From assembly GCA_020848545.1 (NCBI GenBank), contig JADLHZ010000152.1, forward strand, positions 1 to 50,558: a stretch of DNA of 50,558 nt, written 5' to 3'. Below, piece after piece: positions 1-8,538 of the stretch. Each line of letters opens with the position of its first letter. The stretch's first letter is position 1. This stretch comes from Deltaproteobacteria bacterium. Lineage in GTDB: Bacteria; Myxococcota; JADLHZ01. The translations under genes and the position numbers were made by a program. The notes beneath the pieces were generated by a model. That model was not told where the DNA came from and did not search any database. It worked only from the letters and a program-made list of their open reading frames with translations.

Positions 1-314
1 GCACGGTCGCTTGCGAGCCATGCCTCGATGCTCGGTACTGCTCCGCGCAACGACGCTCGCCGCCGCGCTGATTCACCGGTCCATTCTTGGCGAGCACGAC
101 AGGGTCAGTTCTGGCGAGCGGCGAAGTTGGCTATGCCGCGAACGTATTTTCAGGGAGAGAATCGATGCCGAGACCGAAGAAAGCCGAGAGCACGCTGCGC
201 ACGGGAACTTTCCCGCGGACGCTAAACTTCGACCCCGATCAGTGTATAGCCTCGCCCTCTCCCTCCACGACATAGCCGCGCGGATCCCGCACAACGATCG
301 TCGAGGAGGAATCG
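1..314. other. left-edge region without a supported gene
   Basis: This stretch leads up to the IS66 genes. Several frames stay open because of the high GC, but none looks like a known protein. The only hint of translation is a 36-codon plus-strand ORF at 165-275 (begins MPRPKKAEST) with a GGGAGA purine run 7-8 nt before its ATG; it could be a leader peptide or the stump of an interrupted gene. I could not find the IS66 terminal inverted repeat here by eye. Confidence 0.4.
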
Positions 315-668
315 GTGATGGATGTGCGGATCGAGTTTGAGCGGCATCGGCAGCAGCGAGGCGAAGGGCAGCGGCACTACCCAGCAGGAATGCAGCGCAA
401 AGCGGTGGCGTATTTGCGCGCGCGGCGGGAGCACGGCGCGAGCATCGAGGAAGTGGCGAGAGAGATCGGAGTAACGAAGGGCTCGCTCTATCGCTGGCAG
501 CGCGAGCCGAAGCAGACGCGCGCGACGCAACCGGCACTGCGTCCTGTGCAGGTGATGGCGGCGCTGAAGCCGGCGGCAGCGATCGTGGTGCGCGGTCCAA
601 GAGGGATCTTGATCGAGGGGCTCGACATCGGCGGAATCGCCGAGCTGCTCGCGAAGGTCAGCACGTGA
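315..668 (+). CDS. tnpA: IS66 accessory protein TnpA
   Basis: IS66 elements need a small DNA-binding accessory protein of this type for transposition. The 117-residue product has a helix-turn-helix of the transposase-8 kind at about residues 38-60 (SIEEVAREIGVTKGSLYRW) and ends with the IS66 OrfA signature in which a GLDI-type motif precedes ELLAKV. The start is either GTG 315 or ATG 318; an AGGAGG sits 5-8 nt upstream. The stop overlaps the start of tnpB by 4 nt, which implies translational coupling. Length is normal for the family. Confidence 0.85.
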   Translation: MMDVRIEFERHRQQRGEGQRHYPAGMQRKAVAYLRARREHGASIEEVAREIGVTKGSLYRWQREPKQTRATQPALRPVQVMAALKPAAAIVVRGPRGILIEGLDIGGIAELLAKVST

Positions 669-1015
669 TCGGGTCGACGAGAGCAGTGAGCGTGTGGGCG
701 TGCGCGACGCCGGTCGACATGCGGTGGTCATTCGACCGGCTCTACTCGACGGTGGTGAATGATCTCGGCAAGCAGCCGCTGAGCGGTGACATGTTCGTGT
801 TCGTCGCGCGGAGCAGGAAGAGAGCGAAGGTCTTGTTCTGGGATGGCACCGGGCTGTGCATTTTCCAAAAGCGGCTCGAGAAGGGTCGGTTCTTCGCGCC
901 GTGGAGGACGCCGAACGCGGCGACGCTCAAGATGAGCATGACTGAGCTGTCGTTGTTTCTCGAAGGCAGCGAGCTCGAGGGTCGCTTGCCACTCACTCCG
1001 AGCGCGTACGCGTAA
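665..1015 (+). CDS. tnpB: IS66 accessory protein TnpB
   Basis: This is the second IS66 accessory protein, 116 residues, of the family once annotated as IS66 Orf2. Typical features are the ATPVDMRWSFDRL segment near the N terminus, the VFVARSRKRAKVLFWDGTG core at about residues 45-63, and the RLEKGRFFAPW segment after it. Its biochemical role is not known, but it is required together with TnpA for transposition in studied members. The ATG overlaps the tnpA stop. Length and motifs suggest an intact gene. Confidence 0.9.
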   Translation: MIGSTRAVSVWACATPVDMRWSFDRLYSTVVNDLGKQPLSGDMFVFVARSRKRAKVLFWDGTGLCIFQKRLEKGRFFAPWRTPNAATLKMSMTELSLFLEGSELEGRLPLTPSAYA

Positions 1016-1079
1016 AAAAGCGACGCGAAATCTGCATCGCGCTCTTGTAAAAGATTCTCTACATCGTAAAACAGCATGC

Positions 1080-2612
1080 GTGCTGAACATCGCCACCACC
1101 AACGACGCAGGGACGTTGAAGCAGGTGGCGCTGCTGCAAGAACAAGAGATCAATCGGCTGCGGCTCAGGGTGCGCGAGCAAGAGCGCGAGTTGCTGAAGC
1201 TCAAGGGGCTGACGCCAAGCGAGCTACAGATGCGGCTCGAGAAGATCGAGCTCGAGCTGCTTGCGCGAAACAAGGCGCTGTTCGGCACAAGCACCGAGAA
1301 GCGGCCGGCTCGCGGCGAAGAATCCCCAAAAGACAAAGAGCCGCAAACGGGCCACGGGCCGCGCGAACAGAAGCAACTCGAGCTGATCGAGGAGACGCAC
1401 GAGCTCAAGGGCAAGACCTGTTGCGAAAGCTGCAACAAGCCGCTCTGCGAGTGGGAAAACCAAGACGACGAGAGCGAGGAGATCACGCTCGTCGAGCGCC
1501 GCTTCGTGTTGGTGAAGCACAAGCGGAAGAAGTACCGCTGCGAGTGCCCGAAGCGGATCACGATGGCGCCGGTCGATCCTCGGCTCGTGCCCGGCGGCCG
1601 CTACAGCACGAAGTTCGCCGTCGAAGTGGCGGGAGCGAAGTACTTGGATCACATGCCGCTCGAGCGCCAGGTGGAGATCATGGCACGCGAGGGTCTCGCG
1701 ACCGACAGCCAGACATTGTGGGATCAGCTTTGGGCGCTGAGTCAGAAGCTGATGCCCACCTACGAGGCGGTGCTCAAGCGGGTGCTCGCGGCGCCGGTAA
1801 TTTTCGCCGACGAGACCACCTGGAACATGCTGCGCATGAAGAAGACCGACCCGAAGCCGCCCAAGCACTATGCGTGGGCAGTGGCGAGCCCGGATGCGGT
1901 GTTCATGAAGATCGTTGGCAGCCGTGCCGGCGCCGTCGCCGAGGAATTGATCGGCACCTACAGCGGCACGGTGATGGCGGACGGCTACGACGTCTATGAT
2001 GCGAGGGCGGCGGCGCGAAAAACCGGGCCGCCGCTGCGGATCGCTCATTGTTGGGCGCATGTTCGCCGAAAGTTCATCGAGTGCGAGCCGAAGTTCGGGC
2101 CCGAGTGCGCCGTGATCATCGAGCTCATCCGAAAGCTGTACGCGGTCGAGCGCCAGTTGCCTTCGATCTTCGATCCGATGACGCGCGCGACGAGAACGCT
2201 GCTCAAGAAGCGTCAGGCGCTTCGGCAACGCGAATCCAAGAAGATCATCGCTGACATCGAGGAGTGGGCGAAGGAAGCAGCAGCGGGGTGCCTGCCGCAA
2301 AGCGCGCTGCGCTTGGCGATCAACTACATGAACGGCCAATGGAAAGGGCTCACGCTCTTTCTCGACGATCCGAACCTGCCGCTCGATAACAACCACGCCG
2401 AGCGCGCGCTGCGGGCGCTGTGCGTCGGGAGAAAGAACCACTACGGCTCGCGCTCGCAGCGAGGGCTCGAAGTCGCCGCCGTGTTCTACACGCTCCTTGG
2501 AACGGCGAAGCTCGCGGGTGTCGAGCCGAAGAGCTACGTGCTCGAGGCGACGCGGCGCGCGCTCGCCGGCGAGCCGGTGCTCTTGCCGCACGAGATGAAC
2601 GCGGCGGCGTGA
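1080..2612 (+). CDS. tnpC: IS66 DDE transposase TnpC
   Basis: The catalytic transposase of the element, 510 residues, a normal length for IS66 TnpC. Order of parts: an N-terminal leucine-rich coiled coil (about 15-65), a zinc-binding segment (CCESC and later CEC, about 120-155), then the DDE nuclease domain. Candidate catalytic residues are the Asp in FADETTW, the Asp in MADGYDVY, and the Glu in DNNHAERALR, with the usual long insertion between the second Asp and the Glu. Translation probably starts at GTG 1080; an out-of-frame ATG lies at 1076. The stop codon overlaps the GTG of the recombinase gene that follows. Confidence 0.9.
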   Translation: MLNIATTNDAGTLKQVALLQEQEINRLRLRVREQERELLKLKGLTPSELQMRLEKIELELLARNKALFGTSTEKRPARGEESPKDKEPQTGHGPREQKQLELIEETHELKGKTCCESCNKPLCEWENQDDESEEITLVERRFVLVKHKRKKYRCECPKRITMAPVDPRLVPGGRYSTKFAVEVAGAKYLDHMPLERQVEIMAREGLATDSQTLWDQLWALSQKLMPTYEAVLKRVLAAPVIFADETTWNMLRMKKTDPKPPKHYAWAVASPDAVFMKIVGSRAGAVAEELIGTYSGTVMADGYDVYDARAAARKTGPPLRIAHCWAHVRRKFIECEPKFGPECAVIIELIRKLYAVERQLPSIFDPMTRATRTLLKKRQALRQRESKKIIADIEEWAKEAAAGCLPQSALRLAINYMNGQWKGLTLFLDDPNLPLDNNHAERALRALCVGRKNHYGSRSQRGLEVAAVFYTLLGTAKLAGVEPKSYVLEATRRALAGEPVLLPHEMNAAA

Positions 2613-3403
2613 AGATTTCGCAGAAGGGGCAAAAGGCGAAGCCGAAGGCCAGGGTAGCCGCCGCCGGACACTCGAAACCCACCCCGAAGCGCACCGAGTT
2701 CGTGCCGGCAAATGACAAGGCGAAATCAGCGATCGTCGCGAAGCTCGTTCGCCTCTCGCGCCGCGCGCGGCTCGACTACGACGAGTTCCTCTACGTCTGC
2801 CAACAAGCGCGGCGAAAGCTCGGGCTTCGCCGGCCGAAGAGGCAGCGCGCGCTGCCGAAGCTGCTGAGTCAGACCGAGCTCAAAAAGTTTTTCAAAGTGA
2901 TCGAGGCCTGCGGCGATCTCGAGCATGAGATCATGTTGAAGCTCCTGTTCTACACCGCCGTGCGCGTGAGCGAGCTCGTGCAGATCGCCGTCGCCGACGT
3001 CGACATCGAGCGCTCGAAGATTTTCATTCGCCGCGGCAAGGGAGCCAAGGATCGCTACATCCTTTTCCCGCGGAGCTTCCGCCTTGTGCTCAAGACGCAT
3101 CTCGCCGCGCATGCGCACAACCGCTTCTTGTTCGAGTCGCGGCGCTTCGGGCCGTACACCACGCGGCGCGTGCAGCAGATCGTTCAGCGATATCGCGAGG
3201 AGGCAGAGATCGCCGACAAGGTGCATCCGCATCTCTTCCGCCACCAGATGCTGACGTTCCTCACGTCACGCGGCCTCAGCGACGCGCAGCTGCAGCTGAT
3301 CTCCGGGCACGACAGCAAAAAGAGCCTCGAGGTCTACCAGCACCTGTCGCTCGCGCGCGTCGAGACTGGGTATCAAGCCGCCGTCGCCGACGTCGGCGTG
3401 TGA
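2609..3403 (+). CDS. tyrosine recombinase coupled to IS66
   Basis: A phage-integrase-type tyrosine recombinase of 264 residues. The N-terminal core-binding domain (about 45-85) is short; the catalytic domain follows. The active-site set is visible: Arg in TAVRVSEL, Lys in RGKGAKDR, the HLFRH box, the GHDS box, and the Tyr in the EVYQHL segment. I chose GTG 2609 because it overlaps the tnpC stop in a GTGA arrangement and the open frame upstream is antisense-like and unrelated. Such coupling means the recombinase is made with the transposase; it could resolve cointegrates or direct site-specific events. Why an IS66 element carries it is unknown. Confidence 0.85.
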   Translation: MKISQKGQKAKPKARVAAAGHSKPTPKRTEFVPANDKAKSAIVAKLVRLSRRARLDYDEFLYVCQQARRKLGLRRPKRQRALPKLLSQTELKKFFKVIEACGDLEHEIMLKLLFYTAVRVSELVQIAVADVDIERSKIFIRRGKGAKDRYILFPRSFRLVLKTHLAAHAHNRFLFESRRFGPYTTRRVQQIVQRYREEAEIADKVHPHLFRHQMLTFLTSRGLSDAQLQLISGHDSKKSLEVYQHLSLARVETGYQAAVADVGV

Positions 3404-3415
3404 TAGGCTGACGGG

Positions 3416-3673
3416 GTGCGGCGAGGATTTACCGATCAGTGGCACGAGTTCGACGAGAAGACGACGAAGGTCGGCATGTCGCCCGGCTCGCTGCTGCGCA
3501 AAGTCGTGATCGACTACAACCAGGGCCTCTTCGTGAACATGTCGCGCTGCAGCCCGGAGGTGATCGCCGAGCTCAAGAAGCGCCGCGATGAGGTCAAGGC
3601 GCTCGACATCGAGTCGGTGGTACTCACGGTGCTCGGCGAGTGGGCGGCGGATCGGCAAAAGAAGAAGCGCTAA
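3416..3673 (+). CDS. hypothetical protein, 85 aa
   Basis: A small unknown protein that begins with GTG 13 nt after the recombinase stop; an alternative ATG at 3476 (MSPGSLL) has a GAAGG upstream. The sequence is charged, probably helical, and ends in a lysine-rich tail. It may be the last gene of the IS66 unit. Its 3' end overlaps by 50 nt the 3' end of the glycosylase gene on the other strand, so one of the two termini may be the product of a junction created when the element inserted. No domain recognised. Confidence 0.45.
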   Translation: MRRGFTDQWHEFDEKTTKVGMSPGSLLRKVVIDYNQGLFVNMSRCSPEVIAELKKRRDEVKALDIESVVLTVLGEWAADRQKKKR

Positions 3674-4688
3674 AAGAGGCGCCAATCTTCAGGTCAGCGC
3701 ATTCATTCGCTCTCGGTGATTTTGTCCAACCGCCTATGAATGGGCACAGGGCGGATGTGCAGAGCGCGCAGGGCCCCGCGCGTTGCATACAGGGATCTTC
3801 ACGCGCTACGCGGTTGGACTTCGAGCAGAACGCGTAGAGCGCCTCCTGTACGAGTCTCGGAGAGTACGCCGGCAAGTCCGGCCGAAACACGCTCAGGTCG
3901 ATCAAGGCGGCTTGTTCGCGCACCCATCGCGCGCGCGCCTCATAGGTTCTCGGTGCGTCTGCCGCGCGGAGAGCATCGACGGCGCGTGCTACGTTCGTGT
4001 CGACGACTACGAGTTCGTTGCCGTCGATGTCGGGGGACCAGGGTGTAAGCCCCGGAGCGAGCGACGGGGTCGAAAGCGCACTAACGAACATGGTCGCGAG
4101 CTTGCGACCGACACGATGCACTGCCGCAAATCGCTCCACGAGGAGCGCAGCTCGTTTGGTTGGCGAAGGCTCTTCTTCGCAGACCTCAACCATACGCGCG
4201 CGTACTCCGCCATCTATCCAAAGCCGAAGCCATGCCGAGGTCGGCAGCTTGCCCATGTCGCCCATTCTTTTGAAGACGAGGGTTGCATCTTTCACGTGGC
4301 AGGTGAGGCCGGGATGGCTGCTACAGTCGACAATCCCGCCCTCTTTCGCCACGTCGCACCCCTCCTCGAAGGTCTGCACCGAGCGCAGTTTCGGGCAAAC
4401 GTGCCGCGAGATCGATCGCTTCACGGTCGCGATGTCGGCAACGACGCGCGTCGACTCTCGTGGCAGTGAATGCTGCTGACGCATGATCACGACATCACGC
4501 AGCGCCTGGTACATCGAGAGCGTGACGAAGAGCCGGAACACCGCTGCCTCGGTGCCGGCTGCGAGTTCGTCGGGTTCGACGGCGAAAGCGCCGATGCGGG
4601 CCGCGTCGCAGTAAAACGGTAGTTCATCCGTTTGCTGCCTGTCGACGTACCAGCGAACAACTGCCTTCACCGCCTTCGACACACCCAT
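3624..4688 (-). CDS. endonuclease III-like HhH/FeS DNA glycosylase
   Basis: The last gene of the nine-gene defence operon, 354 residues. I recognise three marks of the HhH-GPD glycosylase superfamily. First is a helix-hairpin-helix at about 188-205 (HRVGRKLATMF) with Lys196 at the place of the catalytic Lys of endonuclease III. Second is a VVDTN segment with Asp230 at the place of the catalytic Asp. Third is a C-terminal cysteine set C300-x6-C307-x2-C310-x4-C315, close to the C-x6-C-x2-C-x5-C 4Fe-4S loop of Nth and MutY. The Lys-Asp spacing is longer than in Nth, so it is a divergent member. It would excise a base and nick the strand. It starts 1 nt inside the stop of the protease gene (TGATG). 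The tail after residue 320 runs into the IS66-side ORF and may not be original. Substrate unknown. Confidence 0.7.
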   Translation of the reverse strand: MGVSKAVKAVVRWYVDRQQTDELPFYCDAARIGAFAVEPDELAAGTEAAVFRLFVTLSMYQALRDVVIMRQQHSLPRESTRVVADIATVKRSISRHVCPKLRSVQTFEEGCDVAKEGGIVDCSSHPGLTCHVKDATLVFKRMGDMGKLPTSAWLRLWIDGGVRARMVEVCEEEPSPTKRAALLVERFAAVHRVGRKLATMFVSALSTPSLAPGLTPWSPDIDGNELVVVDTNVARAVDALRAADAPRTYEARARWVREQAALIDLSVFRPDLPAYSPRLVQEALYAFCSKSNRVAREDPCMQRAGPCALCTSALCPFIGGWTKSPRANECADLKIGASFSASSFADPPPTRRAP

Positions 4689-7507
4689 CAGCCGGTCCGC
4701 TTGATGCGAGCGCGCTGCGTGGCCCTGGCTCTAATGCGCGACTGAAGTTCCTGGTGGAGGTCGACGTTAGCGTTCTCGTGCCAGAGCCGAACCGCGAGCC
4801 CGTACCACTGCTCGGGTGCCTCGCCGTGAGGGAAACGATTCTGACAGCACACAACGACGTGCAGCGTCGGCTCGGTCTCGCCGCCAACTACGATGAGCTG
4901 TGGTGCCCGTTTCCATTCGAGCCTGCGTACCTGCAGAGTCGACCAGACCAGGTCTCGCTTCGAAGGTCGCAGCCCGAGCTGGTTCTTCTGCGGAAGCGCT
5001 GGCCCCTGTTCGCCCGGAGTCTGGCGGCCACGGAACGCGGAGATCTGATTGACCGAGATGCCCTTGAGGACCTCGAGCCACATCGTGCGCGCCAAATAGT
5101 CCTTCCGCGACGCTCGAACGGGCGGATCGTACGCCAGCGACACGACCAGCCCCCGACGGCCCCTTCCGGTGAGGAACGCGGGCGGGACCTTCAGCGAGTA
5201 GACGTGCCAGTTGTCCTCGGCAACAACGTCCTCCGCGAGCAGCACAGCACTGTTGCGGCGTGAGTGCTCGACGAGGTCGGCATCGACCGCGCCGTAGCCG
5301 ACGAGACGGAGCTTCTCCCAGGTCTCGTCGCCTTCCGGGTCCAAGAGCCACTCTCGAGGACAAGGCGGCAAGTTCGTGCAGGCTCCGAGCAGCGCTCGAA
5401 CTGTGTTCGCCGACACCTGCGTATCAAGACTCGTTGAAGCGGTCTCGAGTGCGAGCGCGGCGGCATGGGTAATGTGGGGTGCCGCGAACGAGGTGCCGAG
5501 CACCGACGTCAGGTGTCTGCCCGTGTTGCCGGGCAGTCCTGTCGTCGGCTCTCCAAGCTGCGGGTCGGCAGCCACGTGCATGTTGGGCCGGAGGTCGGGC
5601 ACCCAAGTCAGCGGACCACCCGCAAAGGTCCGCAAGCCGAAGTTGCCCCCGTACGCCACAACATCGGGTTTCACGGCACGTTGGCTCTCCTTCGTCTCGT
5701 AGCCAGGGCCCACGCGCGAGAACGGTGCTGGCGCACCAACCGGTGCCGCGGCGAGCGCGCCCGTGGTGTGCGGCGCAGCGGAGCGGGCCAAGGCGCCTAC
5801 CGTGATCGCGATTCCGGCGGTGCCCGGGCTGCAAATTCGCGTCGTCGGCTCGCTGAGGCGTGCATCTCGAACGGCAGCCTGCAGTGCCTCGCGGCCCGAT
5901 GCGGAACCGTCTGGAAGCGGAGGCACCTCGACGTTACCCGCGCTCACGACCACGACGACGTCGAGTTCCCGCGAGAGTTGGTCGAGTACCTCTGCCCAGC
6001 CGAACTGTCGCCCTCCGGCATAGACCTGACTGGAATCGCCGACCGAGAGGTTGAAGACCCGACACTGATGATGTTCGTGCATGTGCCGGATGGCGGCCTC
6101 TACGAGCTTCTCGGGGCGGCGTCCCGCCGGGAAGACCGGGCGACCGTCCTGACCCCGTAGGAGAACCTTTCCGCTCGCGACCAAAACACGAGGCGTCCAC
6201 TCGCGCGTCGAAATGCAGCGGTGAACATCACCGTACACGATGAGGCCGGTCACCTGCGTTCCGTGCCCCTGTTGATCCGATGCTGAGCCATCACCGGAGA
6301 AGTCGACCTCGGCGAGCACCCAGTTCTGCAACAAGGGATGCCCGCTCAGTGTGCCGCTGTCGATCACGCCTACGCGCGGCTCGGAGCCCTTGGGTGTTGG
6401 CGGTGTCGGAAGCGTCTGGGTCGACTCGAACAGCTCCGTGTAGGCCGGCGACAAGACCGGCGGCAGGTCCACCTGGGCGACGAGGTCGAGGTCGAGGACC
6501 GCTTCTGCCAAGGCATGGCTGGCTTTGACACGAGCAAGCACCAAGCTCTGGGTTCGCAGCTCGTCGATGTACTCCCCTCGATGTCGAGAGCACAGCGCGC
6601 GCAGGGCGGTGATGACCTCGGTGGTGGATTGCCCACCCGAGTGCCAAAGATCGACATCAAGCTCAAACGGCGAGGTCGTGGGGAGCCCCTCTCGCGCCAG
6701 ACGAGGCCCCGTTCGATCTGCGCGGGTTCTCGCGCCCGACCACTCCAGCGCATCGAACAGACGCCGCCGCACGCCGGGAGGAATATCGCCCGTGCCCTCG
6801 TCGCCTCGGCGATACCGATCAAGCTCTCGCTGGAACGACTCGACCTCCTGTTGCGATGGGAACTGCACGGTCACGCGCGACACCTGCTGTTTCGCCGGCA
6901 GGGTCGCGACCTGGTTCACGGAGGCGACGCGCAACGCAGTCTCCACGGACGCCGGCCACGTCGCGCGCTCGAGAACGGCTAGCTTCGAGGCGTTCGCGTT
7001 TGAGAGGCTCGGAAGCGATCGGCTCGCCGCTTCGATGTCGTTCTTGGTTGCTTGCCGAATACGAAGCTGCTCCAGCGCCTCGTCAGCCTGGGGGAGGTGC
7101 GTCGAGATCGCAGCGGCGAGTGTGTCGACCGTCTGCCTCGGAGGGATCTCTACGAGGCGACGCTGCGTGGAACGGCTCTCCACCTGCTCGTCCACCACCG
7201 TTGCACGAAAGCGGCTCTCGATGACCTCGCGGATGGACGAATCCCAGCTCCGGAGCTCAAGCACGAGGAGGCGGTCAGGCGCGATGCCATGGGCCGCCCG
7301 GCTGGTCTGCGTCTGCGTGAGCGCATCCTGGACGCTGCCCGCCACGTGGGCACCGTGACCGCCGCGCCCGATGACCTTGGGCGGCTGCGGCGGCGGATTA
7401 CCCCGGCGACGTTCTCCGGTGATTTCGGGCTCCCTGTCGATGGCGAGGTGTCGAGCAGGCGGAGCGTTCCCACTCGGCAGCAACGACATCTGTTCCCCCG
7501 ATGTCAT
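4688..7507 (-). CDS. IetS-like S8 (subtilisin) serine protease
   Basis: A 939-residue cytoplasmic-type subtilase; there is no signal peptide. The catalytic triad is complete: Asp383 in GVIDSG, His415 in GHGTQV, Ser673 in GTSFAAP, with the oxyanion Asn525 in SAGN. About 370 residues precede the peptidase domain, including helical stretches, and about 200 residues follow it; neither extension is a recognisable domain. Paired with the ATPase gene upstream (ATGA overlap), this matches the IetA/IetS two-gene phage-defence arrangement, in which an AAA ATPase is encoded with a subtilase. The target of the protease is not known. Here it lies inside a larger operon and not alone. Confidence 0.85.
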   Translation of the reverse strand: MTSGEQMSLLPSGNAPPARHLAIDREPEITGERRRGNPPPQPPKVIGRGGHGAHVAGSVQDALTQTQTSRAAHGIAPDRLLVLELRSWDSSIREVIESRFRATVVDEQVESRSTQRRLVEIPPRQTVDTLAAAISTHLPQADEALEQLRIRQATKNDIEAASRSLPSLSNANASKLAVLERATWPASVETALRVASVNQVATLPAKQQVSRVTVQFPSQQEVESFQRELDRYRRGDEGTGDIPPGVRRRLFDALEWSGARTRADRTGPRLAREGLPTTSPFELDVDLWHSGGQSTTEVITALRALCSRHRGEYIDELRTQSLVLARVKASHALAEAVLDLDLVAQVDLPPVLSPAYTELFESTQTLPTPPTPKGSEPRVGVIDSGTLSGHPLLQNWVLAEVDFSGDGSASDQQGHGTQVTGLIVYGDVHRCISTREWTPRVLVASGKVLLRGQDGRPVFPAGRRPEKLVEAAIRHMHEHHQCRVFNLSVGDSSQVYAGGRQFGWAEVLDQLSRELDVVVVVSAGNVEVPPLPDGSASGREALQAAVRDARLSEPTTRICSPGTAGIAITVGALARSAAPHTTGALAAAPVGAPAPFSRVGPGYETKESQRAVKPDVVAYGGNFGLRTFAGGPLTWVPDLRPNMHVAADPQLGEPTTGLPGNTGRHLTSVLGTSFAAPHITHAAALALETASTSLDTQVSANTVRALLGACTNLPPCPREWLLDPEGDETWEKLRLVGYGAVDADLVEHSRRNSAVLLAEDVVAEDNWHVYSLKVPPAFLTGRGRRGLVVSLAYDPPVRASRKDYLARTMWLEVLKGISVNQISAFRGRQTPGEQGPALPQKNQLGLRPSKRDLVWSTLQVRRLEWKRAPQLIVVGGETEPTLHVVVCCQNRFPHGEAPEQWYGLAVRLWHENANVDLHQELQSRIRARATQRARIKRTG

Positions 7508-8538
7508 TTGCGGTCCACGAGTGGCGCCGCGTCCCTGGGGTCCGCCCGCCTGAGAACGGAGCGACGATACTCAAACCGATGCAACGCGGCCTCGACGTCA
7601 GGGGAACGCAGCGTCTGGCTGCCATCGAGAGCCGCGGCCTTCCGCGCGTCGAAGCACACACGCTCGGCGTCGGCGAACGTGGCTCCCGTTAGCTTGGCGA
7701 CGAGGCTATCGACTTGCTTTTTGGTCGTTCGGAGCGGTCGGAGACGCTTGTTTACGAGTGTCTTGATCGCCTCTTTGTTCGGGAGATCGAGTCGGAGCAC
7801 GTCGTCGAAGCGCCGCCAGATGGCCGGGTCGAGAGCCTGCTCGAAGTTGGTCGCCGCGATGATAAGCGATCGGCCCTTGAAGCCGTCTAGAAGTTGCAGG
7901 AACGAGTTCACGACTCGCTTGATCTCGCCGTGCTCCGTCGCGTCGTCGCGTGAGCGCCCGATGGCGTCGAACTCGTCGAAGAAAATCACCCACTGTCCGC
8001 GCGCGGCGTAGTCGAACAGCTTGCGAAGGTTCGCCGCCGTCTCACCTAGCAACGACGATACGACGCTGTCGAAGCGCACGTAGAGGAGCGGCAACGCCAG
8101 CTCGGCGGCGAGCGCTTCTGCCGAGGCCGTCTTGCCACACCCCGACGGACCACAAAAAAGCAGGCGCTGCGTCGGTGCGAGAGCGTTCGCCTCGAGGATT
8201 TCCCAGCCCCGGACCTCCTTGAGCACTCGGTCAAGCGACGCGCGGACGCCAGGAGCCAACACGAGATCCTCAAAGTACCGCTCGGGCGTGCGGACCGTGA
8301 GCAGTGGCGTCCTCCGCTCGCTGTCCATCGGCACCGGGTCGAACGTCGGCTTCGTGCCTCTTATGTCCTCCATCGATCGCACGCCGTTGGAGAGGATGCG
8401 CTGTAGCTCGTTTGCCACCACCGCGTGATGCTTCTTGCGCTCCTCATCGACGAGCTCGTTCGCAGCGAGGCGAAAGCCCTGGTCGTCACGTCGCTGGTAG
8501 GCCTCGAAGAGCCTCTTGAGCAGATCAGCGCGTGCCAT
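7504..8538 (-). CDS. IetA-like AAA ATPase
   Basis: A 344-residue AAA-family ATPase, the expected partner of the S8 protease encoded just downstream. Walker A is GPSGCGKT at 130-137, Walker B is FFDEFDAI with Asp188-Glu189, sensor-1 is AATNFE near 228-233, and WRRFDD near 241 supplies the Arg finger region. The N-terminal 90 residues are helical and may bind the protease or a trigger. ATG 8538 gives a sensible N terminus (MARADLLKRL); the longer open frame upstream only mirrors mcrC. The start lies 14 nt inside mcrC. The product probably controls or delivers substrate to the protease. Confidence 0.85.
   Translation of the reverse strand: MARADLLKRLFEAYQRRDDQGFRLAANELVDEERKKHHAVVANELQRILSNGVRSMEDIRGTKPTFDPVPMDSERRTPLLTVRTPERYFEDLVLAPGVRASLDRVLKEVRGWEILEANALAPTQRLLFCGPSGCGKTASAEALAAELALPLLYVRFDSVVSSLLGETAANLRKLFDYAARGQWVIFFDEFDAIGRSRDDATEHGEIKRVVNSFLQLLDGFKGRSLIIAATNFEQALDPAIWRRFDDVLRLDLPNKEAIKTLVNKRLRPLRTTKKQVDSLVAKLTGATFADAERVCFDARKAAALDGSQTLRSPDVEAALHRFEYRRSVLRRADPRDAAPLVDRK

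Larger units (their letters stand above)
315..3403 (+). mobile_element. IS66-family transposon with tyrosine recombinase passenger
   Basis: The element carries the three IS66 genes in their usual order (tnpA, tnpB, tnpC) on one strand, followed by a tyrosine recombinase fused to the unit by an overlapping start codon. tnpA and tnpB overlap by 4 nt; tnpB and tnpC are separated by 64 nt. All four reading frames are intact, so the element may be active. The outer ends are not defined: I see no convincing terminal inverted repeats or 8-bp target duplication, so the limits given are those of the genes only. The element lies directly beyond the 3' end of the defence operon. Confidence 0.8.

Noticed and set aside
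1080-1999. 307-codon frame starting at ATG 1076 in another frame of tnpC
   Set aside because: It is a +1 shadow of the transposase gene, Arg/Ala-rich and without motifs.
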